The notes under the pieces are model-generated. The model was not told where the DNA came from. It ran no database searches and worked only from the letters and a program-made list of their open reading frames with translations. DNA of 64,000 bases from Flectobacillus major DSM 103 (GTDB lineage: Bacteria; Bacteroidota; Bacteroidia; Cytophagales; Spirosomataceae), in NCBI RefSeq assembly GCF_000427405.1, contig NZ_KE386492.1, forward strand, positions 171,690-235,689. The letters are read 5' to 3'. This document shows, in pieces, positions 16,616 to 25,844 of this stretch. The translations under genes and the position numbers were made by a program. Every line of letters starts with the position of its first letter. Position 1 is the stretch's first letter.

Positions 16616-17593
16616 ATGAAAACAAATTTTAAAGATGTAATAGCCTCCAAGACCAAACAAGCGTTGGGTAGTAATTTAATTTCCTTGGAAGCTATTAAGC
16701 AAAACATCCAGATACTCGACGAATTAAGAGATTTTATACCACCACTCAATCAGGAAGAATCTCAGCAACTTGAGCAGAATATTATAAAATATGGTTGTAA
16801 AGATGCCTTGTTGGTATGGGAAACAACTGCTGGAATAGCGGGTATCAGCCACAAAGATGAGCAAGCTCCTGCCTATGTGCTTATTGACGGGCATAACCGT
16901 TACAGAATTTGTCAGATACACGCACTGAACTTCAATATCCAGCTACTTTCTTTTGCATCACTCAAAGATGTAAAAGACTATATGATTGATTTACAGTTGG
17001 GTAGGCGAAATCTGACACCTCAACAAGCATCGTATTTTAGAGGGCTACGTTATAACAACGAAAAAACACTCAAAGGTAAATACGAGCGAATTGAGCATAA
17101 TGCTCAAAATGAGCATTATGCTCAGAGCGACGAATTGGTGGGTAACGAAAGCCTCCAATATCATAATGCTCATTTTGAGCATTATGATAAAAAGCCTAAA
17201 TTATCGACTGCGGCGAAGTTGTCGGAAGAGTACAAAGTCAGTCCTGCCACGATTCGTCGTGATGCTGAATTTGCGGAAGGTTTGACTCGTTTAGCCCCAA
17301 GTTTTAGAAACGAAATCTTGGCAGGAAATCAAACTATCGACAAAGGGTTATTACAAAAAATAGCTAAAGTAAAAGAAGTAGTTTCGCCGATTGAATCTGC
17401 CGATGAACTGATGGCTGTTTTGGCAGGAGAAGGTTTTGCCAATAAAAAAGCAAAAGCAGAAGAGGTTTCAGATGATTTACTGAATTGTTCGAATGAGATT
17501 ATTGCTACAACCAAAAAAATATTGACTTCGAAAGATAAAAACCAAGTAGCCACATTGAAAGCATTGATAGAAAGGCTTGAAAGTTTGATATAA
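16616..17593 (+). CDS. parB: ParB-type centromere-binding protein
   Basis: 325 residues. The N-terminal ParB/sulfiredoxin domain (about 40-145) has VLIDGHNRYRICQ and the LQLGRRNLTPQQASYFRG motif. The central HTH (KLSEEYKVSPATIRRDAEFAEGL, about 197-219) binds DNA, and an acidic C-terminus should dimerise. Between these parts, residues about 156-192 form a linker rich in His, Asn and Glu that is encoded by palindromic DNA (17091-17189) and looks like an acquired insert. The protein loads on a centromere and stimulates ParA. A terminator follows at 17613-17647. Confidence 0.92.
   Translation: MKTNFKDVIASKTKQALGSNLISLEAIKQNIQILDELRDFIPPLNQEESQQLEQNIIKYGCKDALLVWETTAGIAGISHKDEQAPAYVLIDGHNRYRICQIHALNFNIQLLSFASLKDVKDYMIDLQLGRRNLTPQQASYFRGLRYNNEKTLKGKYERIEHNAQNEHYAQSDELVGNESLQYHNAHFEHYDKKPKLSTAAKLSEEYKVSPATIRRDAEFAEGLTRLAPSFRNEILAGNQTIDKGLLQKIAKVKEVVSPIESADELMAVLAGEGFANKKAKAEEVSDDLLNCSNEIIATTKKILTSKDKNQVATLKALIERLESLI
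17091..17189. repeat. Palindrome cluster inside parB (candidate parS)
   Basis: Three palindromes share GAGCATWATGCTC: 17091-17107 (17 bases, one central mismatch), 17110-17124 (15 bases, same form) and 17159-17189 (perfect 14-base arms TATCATAATGCTCA and complement around TTT). They encode the repeated linker EHNAQNEHYAQ ... HNAHFEHYD. Clustered palindromes beside parAB are what a ParB-bound centromere looks like; that role is inferred. Confidence 0.6.
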
Positions 17594-17612
17594 AAACACC
17601 ACAAATACTTAT

Positions 17613-17647
17613 AAAGGGAAATCAACTTCGGTTTGTTTCCCTTTTTA
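17613..17647 (+). terminator. parAB terminator
   Basis: Stem AAAGGGAAA / TTTCCCTTT with inner CAAC-TTCG-GTTTG and a following T run (CCCTTTTTA). It begins about 20 bases after the parB stop. The remainder of 17648-17963 is AT-rich and shows no gene. Confidence 0.75.
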
Positions 17648-17963
17648 CTTATGAGGCTATTTGACATAAAAGGCTATAAAATACAGATACCTCTATATAC
17701 GGAAATTTCGATTTTTTGAACCCAAAAGAAGAGAAGAAGTAAGAGATGTTGCTACATTGTTATCCCCAAACAACCTATCGGTATAACGCTTTATCGTTAT
17801 AGATACCAATATCAAGGCATTTCACAACATTATTTTATTGTCTAAAAAGATTAATATAACTTCTTGAAGAGAAATTATAATTTTTTTAAAATCTATTGTA
17901 ATTCAATCCAAATTTTTGCTTTTTTTACATAAGTCATGGAATTAACCTTCTAATCAATCTTAT

Positions 17964-20900
17964 ATGTCAATAAAAGTAGCTATTTCCCACAAAACGAAGT
18001 ACAAATTCGACAGAAGTGTAAATTTGTCTGCACATATCTTTCGTTTACGTCCTGCTCCACATTCAAGAACCGCAATAGAGGGTTATACATTCAAGATTTT
18101 TCCTGAGAACCATTTTATCAATTGGCAACAAGACCCCTTTGGCAATTATCAAGCAAGAGTAGTTTTCCCTGAAAAGACAACAGAGCTTAGCTTGGAGGTA
18201 GAGGTTATAGCCAAGATGCAGGTAATAAACCCATTCGATTTTTTTGTAGAGGATTATGCCGAAAAGTTTCCCTTCAAATACGATGGCTTGCTAGAAAAAG
18301 AACTAAGTCCTTATTTGGAACCACGTGAAGCTGGCCCTAAGTTGATGGCATGGCTAGATACTATCGACATAAAACCCGATATCAATACGGTAGATTATTT
18401 GGTGTATCTGAATCAAAAAGTATTTGGCGATTTGCATTATAATATTAGAATGGAGCCAGGCGTACAGCTTTGCGAAGACACCCTCACCATAAAAAGTGGT
18501 AGCTGTCGTGATTCTGCATGGTTATTGGTTCAGATTCTTCGACACAAAGGTATTGCTGCTCGATTTGTTTCGGGATATTTGGTGCAATTAACCCCCGATA
18601 TAAAGTCATTGGATGGCCCGTCTGGCCCAGAAGAAGATTTTACAGATTTGCACGCATGGGTAGAAGCCTACGTTCCGGGGGCAGGTTGGATTGGCCTAGA
18701 CCCAACTTCGGGTTTATTTGCTGGCGAAGGGCATATTCCCTTGTGTTGTACTCCCGATTATGCCAGTGCTGCTCCAGTAACAGGTGCTACCGACGTTTGT
18801 GAGGTTACTTTTGAGTTTGAAAATAAGGTTTTTCGTATTCATGAAAACCCACGTGTTACTAAGCCCTATAGCGAAGAACAGTGGGCAAAAATCATGCAGG
18901 TTGGCAATGTTGTCGAAAAAGACTTACAAGATAACGACGTAAGAATGACCATGGGCGGAGAACCCACTTTTGTGTCAATAGACGACTTTGAGTCGGCCGA
19001 ATGGAATTCGTCGGCCGATGGCCCTTTAAAACGCCGTTTGGCATACGACTTGGCATTGAGGCTTAAAAATAGATTTGCTCATGGCGGATTATTACATTTT
19101 GGACAAGGCAAATGGTATCCTGGCGAATTATTTCCTCGTTGGCAGTATGCTTTATATTGGCGAAAAGATGGATTACCAATTTGGAAAAACGATGCTTTAG
19201 TAGCTAAAGAAGGGGACACTAATTTTACTTTTCACGATGCCGAAGTATTTGCAACCGAGCTAACAAAGTATTTGGGCATTCGTACTAGTAATTTATGCCC
19301 TACTTACGAAGACCCTATTTATTGGGCATTGGAAGAGGGGAAACTTCCTGTCAATGTAGACCCGCTGGTTGTTAATCTCAAAGATTCTGTAGAACGCCAA
19401 ACCCTTGCTAGGCTACTCGAAAGAGGGTTGAATAATCCTGTAGGATTTGCATTGCCGATTCGATGGAACTGGAATACCCAAGCTTGGACAAGTTGTGCAT
19501 GGGAATTTAGGCGTAAACATTGCTATTTGATTCCGGGAAATTCGCCTGTAGGCTTACGTTTGCCGTTGAGCTCGCTTCCAGAGGTTTCGAAGTACCAACG
19601 TGAAACACCGATAGAACGAAGCCCTTTTGAAGATTTACCAAATTTAGGCGATTTTCATGCAACTCCAACGGCTCGTTATGGAACAGAATTACCAGATTAT
19701 GTAGCCCCGGCTCCTCGAAAGCCTAAGAAAGATGTAGAGGATACCAAGCCAGAAGAAGAGGAAACACCATTACTTTTTGAGGTAAATACTATTTCAACAA
19801 CACTTGTTGTTGAAGAAAGAGGCGGTACGATATATGTTTTTATTCCTCCAACAGAATACCTCGAACACTATTTGGATTTGATAGCCTCGGTAGAAACTAC
19901 AGCCGAAAAACTTCAAATGCCTGTTAGAATAGAAGGCTATACGCCGCCATCAGACTACAGATTACAGAAATTGGTGGTATCGCCCGACCCAGGGGTAATA
20001 GAAGTAAATATTCATCCTTCTAAAACATGGCAAGAGCTGGTCGATAATGTATCGGCATTGTATGAAGAAGCATTTTTGTCGAGATTAGGCACTGAAAAGT
20101 TTATGGTCGATGGGCGTCATACTGGCACTGGTGGGGGCAATCATGTAACCATCGGAGGTGCGAAACCATCGGATAGCCCAATTTTACGCCGTCCTGATTT
20201 GTTACGTAGTTTATTAACCTACTGGCAGCATCATCCTGTATTGAGTTATTTGTTTGCAGGGTCGTTTATTGGGCCAACGAGCCAAGCTCCAAGAATGGAT
20301 GAAGGACGAGATGAACGACTTTATGAGGTAGAAATAGCATTTGACCAAATTCCAGAAGGAGAAGATGTACCGTTTTGGATGGTAGACAGAATTTTTAGAA
20401 ATCTTTTAGTTGATATTACAGGTAATACTCATCGAACAGAATTTTGTATCGACAAACTGTATTCTCCTGATTCATCGACAGGTCGATTGGGTATTTTAGA
20501 ATTTAGGGCGTTCGATATGCCACCACATAAGCACATGAATTTGGTGCAGAATTTGTTGGTAAGGGCTCTTATTGCCAAATTCTGGAAACAGCCTTATAAA
20601 AAGAAATTGATTCGCTGGGGAACAGAATTACACGATAGATTCCTCTTACCACATTTTGCCTATTTGGATATGGTAGATGTTGTAAATGACTTAAAAGATG
20701 CTGGCTATGATTTCGATATTTCGTGGTTTGACCCATTCTTTGAGTTCCGTTTCCCTCATCATGGAGGCGTTTCGGTCGACAATATTCAGCTAGAACTAAG
20801 ACTAGGTATAGAACCTTGGCACGTTTTGGGCGAAGAACTTTCTAATTCGGGAACAGCCCGATTTGTGGATTCTTCTTTGGAAAGGCTACAAGTAAAAGTA

Positions 20901-21380
20901 TCAGGTTTTGTCCAAGAACGTCATATTTTGATATGTAATGGCTGTCGTGTACCGCTCAGAAGCACAGGTATCAAAGGTGAATATGTAGCGGGTATTCGGT
21001 ACAAAGCATGGAATCCGCCGTCGGCGTTGCATCCTACTGTAGGTGTGGATGCCCCACTGATATTTGATATTGTAGATACTTGGAATAACCGTGTTTTGGG
21101 TGGATGTACCTATTTTGTGTCGCACCCGGGCGGACGAAGCTTTGATACTTATCCAATCAATAGCTACGAGGCCGAATCTCGCAGAATTAGCCGATTCTGG
21201 GGCTTTGGACATACTCCGTCGATTGACAACCAAATACCTATTCCTGTCAAATTCAATACAACTCCTTCTCGATTTGTAGCTGAAAATAAAAAAGACCTGA
21301 AAATAGATACCCCAATCGAACTCGTAAATCCTGAATATCCGAATACCTTAGATTTACGAAGATTTTGGAAAGGTAGATGA
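17964..21380 (+). CDS. Transglutaminase-like / DUF2126 large protein
   Basis: 1138 residues, the usual size of this family. Residues about 1-85 match the bacterial transglutaminase N-terminal region, about 130-265 a transglutaminase-like core with catalytic Cys181 (SGSCRDSAW), His230 (DLHAW) and Asp246 (GLDPTSG), and about 330-1138 DUF2126 (FGQGKWYPGE, DGRHTGTGGGNH). No signal peptide is seen, so it is cytoplasmic. It starts a three-gene cluster with the ATP-grasp/alpha-E protein and a second transglutaminase. Such clusters are predicted, not shown, to make or modify peptides through amide ligation and transpeptidation. Confidence 0.9.
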   Translation: MSIKVAISHKTKYKFDRSVNLSAHIFRLRPAPHSRTAIEGYTFKIFPENHFINWQQDPFGNYQARVVFPEKTTELSLEVEVIAKMQVINPFDFFVEDYAEKFPFKYDGLLEKELSPYLEPREAGPKLMAWLDTIDIKPDINTVDYLVYLNQKVFGDLHYNIRMEPGVQLCEDTLTIKSGSCRDSAWLLVQILRHKGIAARFVSGYLVQLTPDIKSLDGPSGPEEDFTDLHAWVEAYVPGAGWIGLDPTSGLFAGEGHIPLCCTPDYASAAPVTGATDVCEVTFEFENKVFRIHENPRVTKPYSEEQWAKIMQVGNVVEKDLQDNDVRMTMGGEPTFVSIDDFESAEWNSSADGPLKRRLAYDLALRLKNRFAHGGLLHFGQGKWYPGELFPRWQYALYWRKDGLPIWKNDALVAKEGDTNFTFHDAEVFATELTKYLGIRTSNLCPTYEDPIYWALEEGKLPVNVDPLVVNLKDSVERQTLARLLERGLNNPVGFALPIRWNWNTQAWTSCAWEFRRKHCYLIPGNSPVGLRLPLSSLPEVSKYQRETPIERSPFEDLPNLGDFHATPTARYGTELPDYVAPAPRKPKKDVEDTKPEEEETPLLFEVNTISTTLVVEERGGTIYVFIPPTEYLEHYLDLIASVETTAEKLQMPVRIEGYTPPSDYRLQKLVVSPDPGVIEVNIHPSKTWQELVDNVSALYEEAFLSRLGTEKFMVDGRHTGTGGGNHVTIGGAKPSDSPILRRPDLLRSLLTYWQHHPVLSYLFAGSFIGPTSQAPRMDEGRDERLYEVEIAFDQIPEGEDVPFWMVDRIFRNLLVDITGNTHRTEFCIDKLYSPDSSTGRLGILEFRAFDMPPHKHMNLVQNLLVRALIAKFWKQPYKKKLIRWGTELHDRFLLPHFAYLDMVDVVNDLKDAGYDFDISWFDPFFEFRFPHHGGVSVDNIQLELRLGIEPWHVLGEELSNSGTARFVDSSLERLQVKVSGFVQERHILICNGCRVPLRSTGIKGEYVAGIRYKAWNPPSALHPTVGVDAPLIFDIVDTWNNRVLGGCTYFVSHPGGRSFDTYPINSYEAESRRISRFWGFGHTPSIDNQIPIPVKFNTTPSRFVAENKKDLKIDTPIELVNPEYPNTLDLRRFWKGR

Positions 21381-21432
21381 TAGGTAGGGTGTAGAATTAT
21401 GAGGGCTTAGTTTTGAAAATAAATATCAAAGC

Positions 21433-21484
21433 TGTAGAGATAAAAATACCATGGGTTTTGTACCCTGATGTTTTTGTCTCTACA
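21433..21484. repeat. Hairpin repeat with TGTAGAGA ends
   Basis: Nearly perfect inverted repeat, TGTAGAGATAAAAA at the left and TTTTTGTCTCTACA at the right, with an inner GGGT / ACCC pair. It shares ends with the element at 8367-8448. It lies 50 bases after the DUF2126 gene and may also terminate that transcript. The rest of 21485-21810 holds no gene or clear signal. Confidence 0.6.
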
Positions 21485-21810
21485 GGTATTTTAGGCATAG
21501 CTTTGGAAAGAAATAAAATCATATAAATTGAATAGCTATGGTGTTGGTGAAGGTTCTCAATAGGGCTATTTTTTTGCTTATAAATCCAATAATTAGCACC
21601 TAATTATGCAGTAATACTACATTTAGCCTATAGCCAATTCCATTTTTTCGGGCATAAATACTTACATTTATTGCTCGATAAATGTAACTTCTGTTTTGAT
21701 AATACCAAAGTAACCCTTATTTGAAACTCGTATTCTTCATCTCAACAGCAAATTACCTATCGTATTCTTTTGACGTATTTATTGGCCATTCGTCCACAAA
21801 CACTTAAAAA

Positions 21811-24387
21811 ATGATTACAGATACTACAGATAGCTTATTGAAGTCATACCAGCAATTGATAGATTCTTACGATGAAATTTTGGATGCCTCAGGGCAGGTA
21901 AAGCCTCATTGGAGAACCCTATTTGCTACGCTAGAAAAGTTGGGAATGAAAGAGCTAACCGTACGTAATCAGGAAATTATCAATAAGCTTCGTGAAAACG
22001 GGGTAACCTACAATGTGTACGAAAGCCCTGACGGTCTTAATCGCCCTTGGCAACTAGACCCGATTCCTTTTTTGCTAGAAAAAAACGAATGGGATACTAT
22101 TTCAAAAGGCTTGCAACAACGGGCTATTTTATTAGACCTGATGTTGAAGGATATTTATGGCCCCCAACACCTCATTAAAGAAGGGATTTTGCCTGCTGAG
22201 CTAATTTATGACAATACGGGCTTTTTTAGACCCTGTAATGACTTAAAATTACCATCCGAAAAACAATTAATTTTGTATGCTACCGATATTGCTCGTGGCC
22301 CCGATGGCCGTATGTGGGTAGTAGACAACCGAACACAAGCACCTTCGGGCTCGGGTTATGCCCTCGAAAACCGTAGTGTCATGAGTAAAATTTTGCCCGA
22401 ATTAACCGAAGGAATGTTTGTAAGCCGATTGTCGCCTTTTTTCACAAGTTTACAACAACAGGTTTCTGCCTTGTCAAACCGTACCAAAGAACACCCCAAT
22501 ATCGTGTATCTTACGCCAGGGCCAAACAACGAAACCTATTTTGAACATGCTTATTTGGCTTCGTATTTAGGCTATACATTGGTACAGGGCGACGATTTGG
22601 TGGTACGTGATGGTTTTGTTTGGCTCAAATCAATAGACGGTCTCGAACGAGTGGACGTTATTATCAGAAGGGTAGATGACGAATGGTGCGACCCACTCGA
22701 ATTACGAGAAGATTCTCGCTTGGGTGTTCCGGGTTTGTTACAGGCTATTCGTTCTGGCAATGTTACAGTATTGAACCCTCCGGGGGCGAGTGTCCTTGAA
22801 AATAGTGCTTTGTTGTCGTTTATGCACAATGCTTGTCGTTTTTTGCTAAACGAAGAACTCCTCATGCCTTCAATTGCAACATGGTGGTGTGGGCAACCAA
22901 ACGAACTACAGTTTGTCCTCAACAACTTGCCACGTTTGATTGTTAAAAAAGCCAATCGCAAGCAGGTATTTCGTTCTGTTTATGGAAGAATGCTTAATAA
23001 AGAGCAGCTTGCCAATTTGAAGAATCAAATCCTAAAGGCACCGCACGAATATGTAGCACAGGAAGAAATAAGCCTTTCTACAACACCCTCGTTGGTCAAT
23101 GGTAATATTGAACCAAGGTTGGCGGCTCTTAGAGCTTATTTGGTTGCCAATGGCAACGAATATCAAGTTATGCAAGGAGGGCTTACACGAAGCTCGGCCG
23201 AAAAAGGCCGTTTTGTAGTATCAAATCAACATGGAGGCTTGTCAAAGGACACATGGATTGTGTCGGATACCGAGCCGGTACAAAAAGATACAATCGTTCT
23301 GAACAAAACCGAATCGGTTCATCATCATACCTCATTACCAAGTCGAAGTGCCGAAAACCTTTTTTGGGTAGGTCGCTATTGTGAAAGAACCATGTCGGCA
23401 ACGAAGTTTCTAAAAATCATTATCAACGTGTTGCACGAAAGTGTGCGATTTGGAGGTGTGTCAAAAGCCGAACACATTGATATTCTGTTGAAAGCCTTGA
23501 CACATTTAACCTTGACATACCCTGGCTTTTTGGATGAAGAACATGAGCAAATTTTACAAAACCCCTATCCCGAACTTCATAGGCTTGTGTACGATGCCAA
23601 AAAGTTGGGTTCGGTGGCTTCGAGTGTCGAATCATTTTTGTATGGTGTAATTGCAGTAAGTGACAAATGGAATCATGATACTTGGCGTATTATCAACCTG
23701 ATTGAGAATAGTTTGAAAAGAATCAAACGCCCTGAAGAGCCAAGTACCAGCAATGCCACAAGTTTGCAAAAGGTTTTAGATAAATTACATACTCGATTAT
23801 TCACTTTTTATGGAATTTTATCTGAAACAATGCCCCGAGACAGCGGTTTTTATCTGCTTGAAGCGGGTAAACTCATCGAGCGAATTTTATCAAGAATCAG
23901 CATTCTTCGAGCTACCTTTAGTTTTAAAAGTGAAGAAAGCGTAGAAAACGATTTGATAGAAGCAGTGCTTATCAACCACCATTTGTTGGTACATTATCGT
24001 TTGCTTTATAAGTCCAATATGAATTTGGAAGCCATGCTCGATATGGTACTTTTAGAAAAGAATTTACCCTATTCGATGACCTACCAGCTTGATGCTTTGT
24101 TGGATTGTTTGAGTAAATTACCCAAGCCAATTCAGCCTGATAGGCTTAGCTTGGCCGAAAAAGCAGTATTAGAAGCATCTACCAAAATTAAATTGGCTGA
24201 TATTGCCGAACTGGTTAATTTTGAACCAGAAAGCCTTTATCGTACAGCTTTGGATACCCTTTTGGCCGAGGTAACATCTTTGCTGAGTTCGGTTACAACG
24301 AGCTTGACAAATTTGTATTTTACTCATACCGAAATTCAGCATTCATTTATGGGAAGTCCTGAAAATTTAGAGACTAATGAAATATAA
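21811..24387 (+). CDS. Circularly permuted ATP-grasp and alpha-E fusion protein
   Basis: 858 residues. Residues about 75-490 form a circularly permuted ATP-grasp domain (CP_ATPgrasp), with the family stretches YDNTGFFRPC, VDNRTQAPSGSGYALENR and VLNPPGASVLEN. Residues about 515-840 are an all-helical alpha-E domain (LPSRSAENLFWVGRYCERT), a fusion also known as two separate proteins elsewhere. ATP-grasp enzymes make acyl-phosphates and ligate amines, so a peptide or amide ligase is likely; the substrate is unknown. Its end overlaps the next gene by 11 bases, indicating coupled translation. Confidence 0.9.
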   Translation: MITDTTDSLLKSYQQLIDSYDEILDASGQVKPHWRTLFATLEKLGMKELTVRNQEIINKLRENGVTYNVYESPDGLNRPWQLDPIPFLLEKNEWDTISKGLQQRAILLDLMLKDIYGPQHLIKEGILPAELIYDNTGFFRPCNDLKLPSEKQLILYATDIARGPDGRMWVVDNRTQAPSGSGYALENRSVMSKILPELTEGMFVSRLSPFFTSLQQQVSALSNRTKEHPNIVYLTPGPNNETYFEHAYLASYLGYTLVQGDDLVVRDGFVWLKSIDGLERVDVIIRRVDDEWCDPLELREDSRLGVPGLLQAIRSGNVTVLNPPGASVLENSALLSFMHNACRFLLNEELLMPSIATWWCGQPNELQFVLNNLPRLIVKKANRKQVFRSVYGRMLNKEQLANLKNQILKAPHEYVAQEEISLSTTPSLVNGNIEPRLAALRAYLVANGNEYQVMQGGLTRSSAEKGRFVVSNQHGGLSKDTWIVSDTEPVQKDTIVLNKTESVHHHTSLPSRSAENLFWVGRYCERTMSATKFLKIIINVLHESVRFGGVSKAEHIDILLKALTHLTLTYPGFLDEEHEQILQNPYPELHRLVYDAKKLGSVASSVESFLYGVIAVSDKWNHDTWRIINLIENSLKRIKRPEEPSTSNATSLQKVLDKLHTRLFTFYGILSETMPRDSGFYLLEAGKLIERILSRISILRATFSFKSEESVENDLIEAVLINHHLLVHYRLLYKSNMNLEAMLDMVLLEKNLPYSMTYQLDALLDCLSKLPKPIQPDRLSLAEKAVLEASTKIKLADIAELVNFEPESLYRTALDTLLAEVTSLLSSVTTSLTNLYFTHTEIQHSFMGSPENLETNEI

Positions 24388-25249
24388 ATTGATTCATAAA
24401 ACTCAGTATCGATACTTTGAAAAAGTAAATAACTACCATAGTTTGGTATGCTTGCAACCACAAACTATGGTAGGACAAATATGTAAAAGCTTTTCATTAG
24501 AAATATCACCAAAACCTGCCGATATAACGCAAAGAAAAGACTTTTTTGGTAATATAATACATTATTTTTCGATACATATTCCACACCAAGAATTACAGGT
24601 ACTAGCTACAAGTGAGATTGAGAGTTTTCCTAAAAAAAATCCATTTTATAGAGATAGTATTTCTGTTGAGCAAGCTCGTGAAATTATCTGGAATACACGG
24701 GCGTTAAAAATTGAACTTTTACAATATATTCTGCCTAGCCCATTTATTAATTGGGATGATGAAATTACGCTATTTGCCAAAAGCTGTTTTCCCGAAAATA
24801 GACCTTTGTATGAAGGGGTTGCTAACCTTTGTCATAAGATTTTTTCAGAATTTAAGTTTGTTTCTAATTATACAAGCATCTATACGCCAATCAAAACGGT
24901 ATTGAGAGAACGAAAAGGGGTTTGTCAAGATTTTTCACATTTGGCTATTGCTTGTTTGAGAAGTTTGGGTTTACCTGCCCGTTATGTAAGTGGCTATATC
25001 GAAACGCTACCGCCTCCGGGCAAAGCCAAATTACAAGGTACAGATGCTTCGCATGCTTGGATTTCAGTGTATATTCCTCAACTTGGGTGGTGCGAATTTG
25101 ACCCAACCAACGATATGGTTCCTCAGGAACGACATATTATTACGGCTTATGGACGAGATTACAGTGATGTAGCTCCACTGAAAGGCGTTATTTTTAGTTC
25201 AGGACGACATACCTTATCGGTTTCGGTAGATGTACTTCCTGTAGCGTAA
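24377..25249 (+). CDS. Transglutaminase family protein
   Basis: 290 residues. An N-terminal beta-rich transglutaminase-associated region (about 1-85, starting MKYKLIHKTQYRY) is followed by a papain-fold core with Cys183 (RKGVCQDFSH), His226 (ASHAW) and Asp242 (FDPTND). No signal peptide or membrane segment is seen. The start codon lies inside the preceding ATP-grasp gene, so both are co-translated. The family may act as a protease or amidase on the product of the ATP-grasp partner; this is inferred from repeated genomic association only. Confidence 0.9.
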   Translation: MKYKLIHKTQYRYFEKVNNYHSLVCLQPQTMVGQICKSFSLEISPKPADITQRKDFFGNIIHYFSIHIPHQELQVLATSEIESFPKKNPFYRDSISVEQAREIIWNTRALKIELLQYILPSPFINWDDEITLFAKSCFPENRPLYEGVANLCHKIFSEFKFVSNYTSIYTPIKTVLRERKGVCQDFSHLAIACLRSLGLPARYVSGYIETLPPPGKAKLQGTDASHAWISVYIPQLGWCEFDPTNDMVPQERHIITAYGRDYSDVAPLKGVIFSSGRHTLSVSVDVLPVA

Positions 25250-25328
25250 TTGAAAGTACAAAAGTAGTGTATAAACTTCTAGTCTGAATTTGGATTGCTA
25301 TGACTAGTTTTGATATAAATCTTTGTTA

Positions 25329-25377
25329 ATTATCTATTAGCCAGCGAACTGAATTGGTTTTCTAGCTAATAGATAAT
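25329..25377. terminator. Bidirectional hairpin terminator
   Basis: Perfect 13-base arms ATTATCTATTAGC (25329-25341) and complement (25365-25377) between the convergent genes ending at 25249 and 25385. Confidence 0.6.
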
Positions 25378-25384
25378 CTCATTA

Positions 25385-25786
25385 CTATACTTGCACCGAG
25401 TCGTAAACAATGACTTTTTCCCAAAGGTGCGAGTAGTCTTCTACAAATTTTAGGTGAATAGGGTGTTTTTGATAGACTTCTTCTTCTTCCAAATTATCAA
25501 AAAACAGCATCCATGATACAGCATATCCACGCTCAATTACACTTCTATTGGTACTTGCTGGAACGCCAATGTGGTGGAATCGGATAGTTGGTACTTTCGA
25601 CAAAGCTGTTAATCCTTCAATAAGCTTATTTTTATCGGCTTCGCTAGAAGGATTTTTAAGCCAAAAATACACATGATGGATAAAAATTTTCTTGGCCGTA
25701 TTGGCTAGCGATGGAGTGGCCACGGCAGTAGCTGCTGTAGCTACAACTGCCTGAGTTAAGAATGAACGTCTTCTAACTTTTTTCAT
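25385..25786 (-). CDS. Dabb-domain protein with Tat-type signal
   Basis: 133 residues. A twin-arginine-type leader (KKVRRRSFLTQAVVATAATA...ANTAKK, about 1-30) is followed by a stress-responsive alpha/beta-barrel (Dabb) domain of about 95 residues (IHHVYFWLKNPSSEADKNKLIEG, RFHHIGVPAS). Dabb proteins are small dimers of unclear function, some of which bind small ligands. Here export to the periplasm is predicted. It follows the DUF1080 gene by 58 bases in the same direction, suggesting a two-gene unit. Confidence 0.85.
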   Translation of the reverse strand: MKKVRRRSFLTQAVVATAATAVATPSLANTAKKIFIHHVYFWLKNPSSEADKNKLIEGLTALSKVPTIRFHHIGVPASTNRSVIERGYAVSWMLFFDNLEEEEVYQKHPIHLKFVEDYSHLWEKVIVYDSVQV

Positions 25787-25844
25787 AAAAGGGGTGATTT
25801 TGAGTTATGGTATTGGATTTTTTAGCTCAAAGTCATACAAACTC

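Noticed and set aside
17091-17189. Palindromes in parB as a transcription terminator
   Set aside because: They lie in the middle of an intact coding region and lack T runs; a real terminator follows the gene at 17613.
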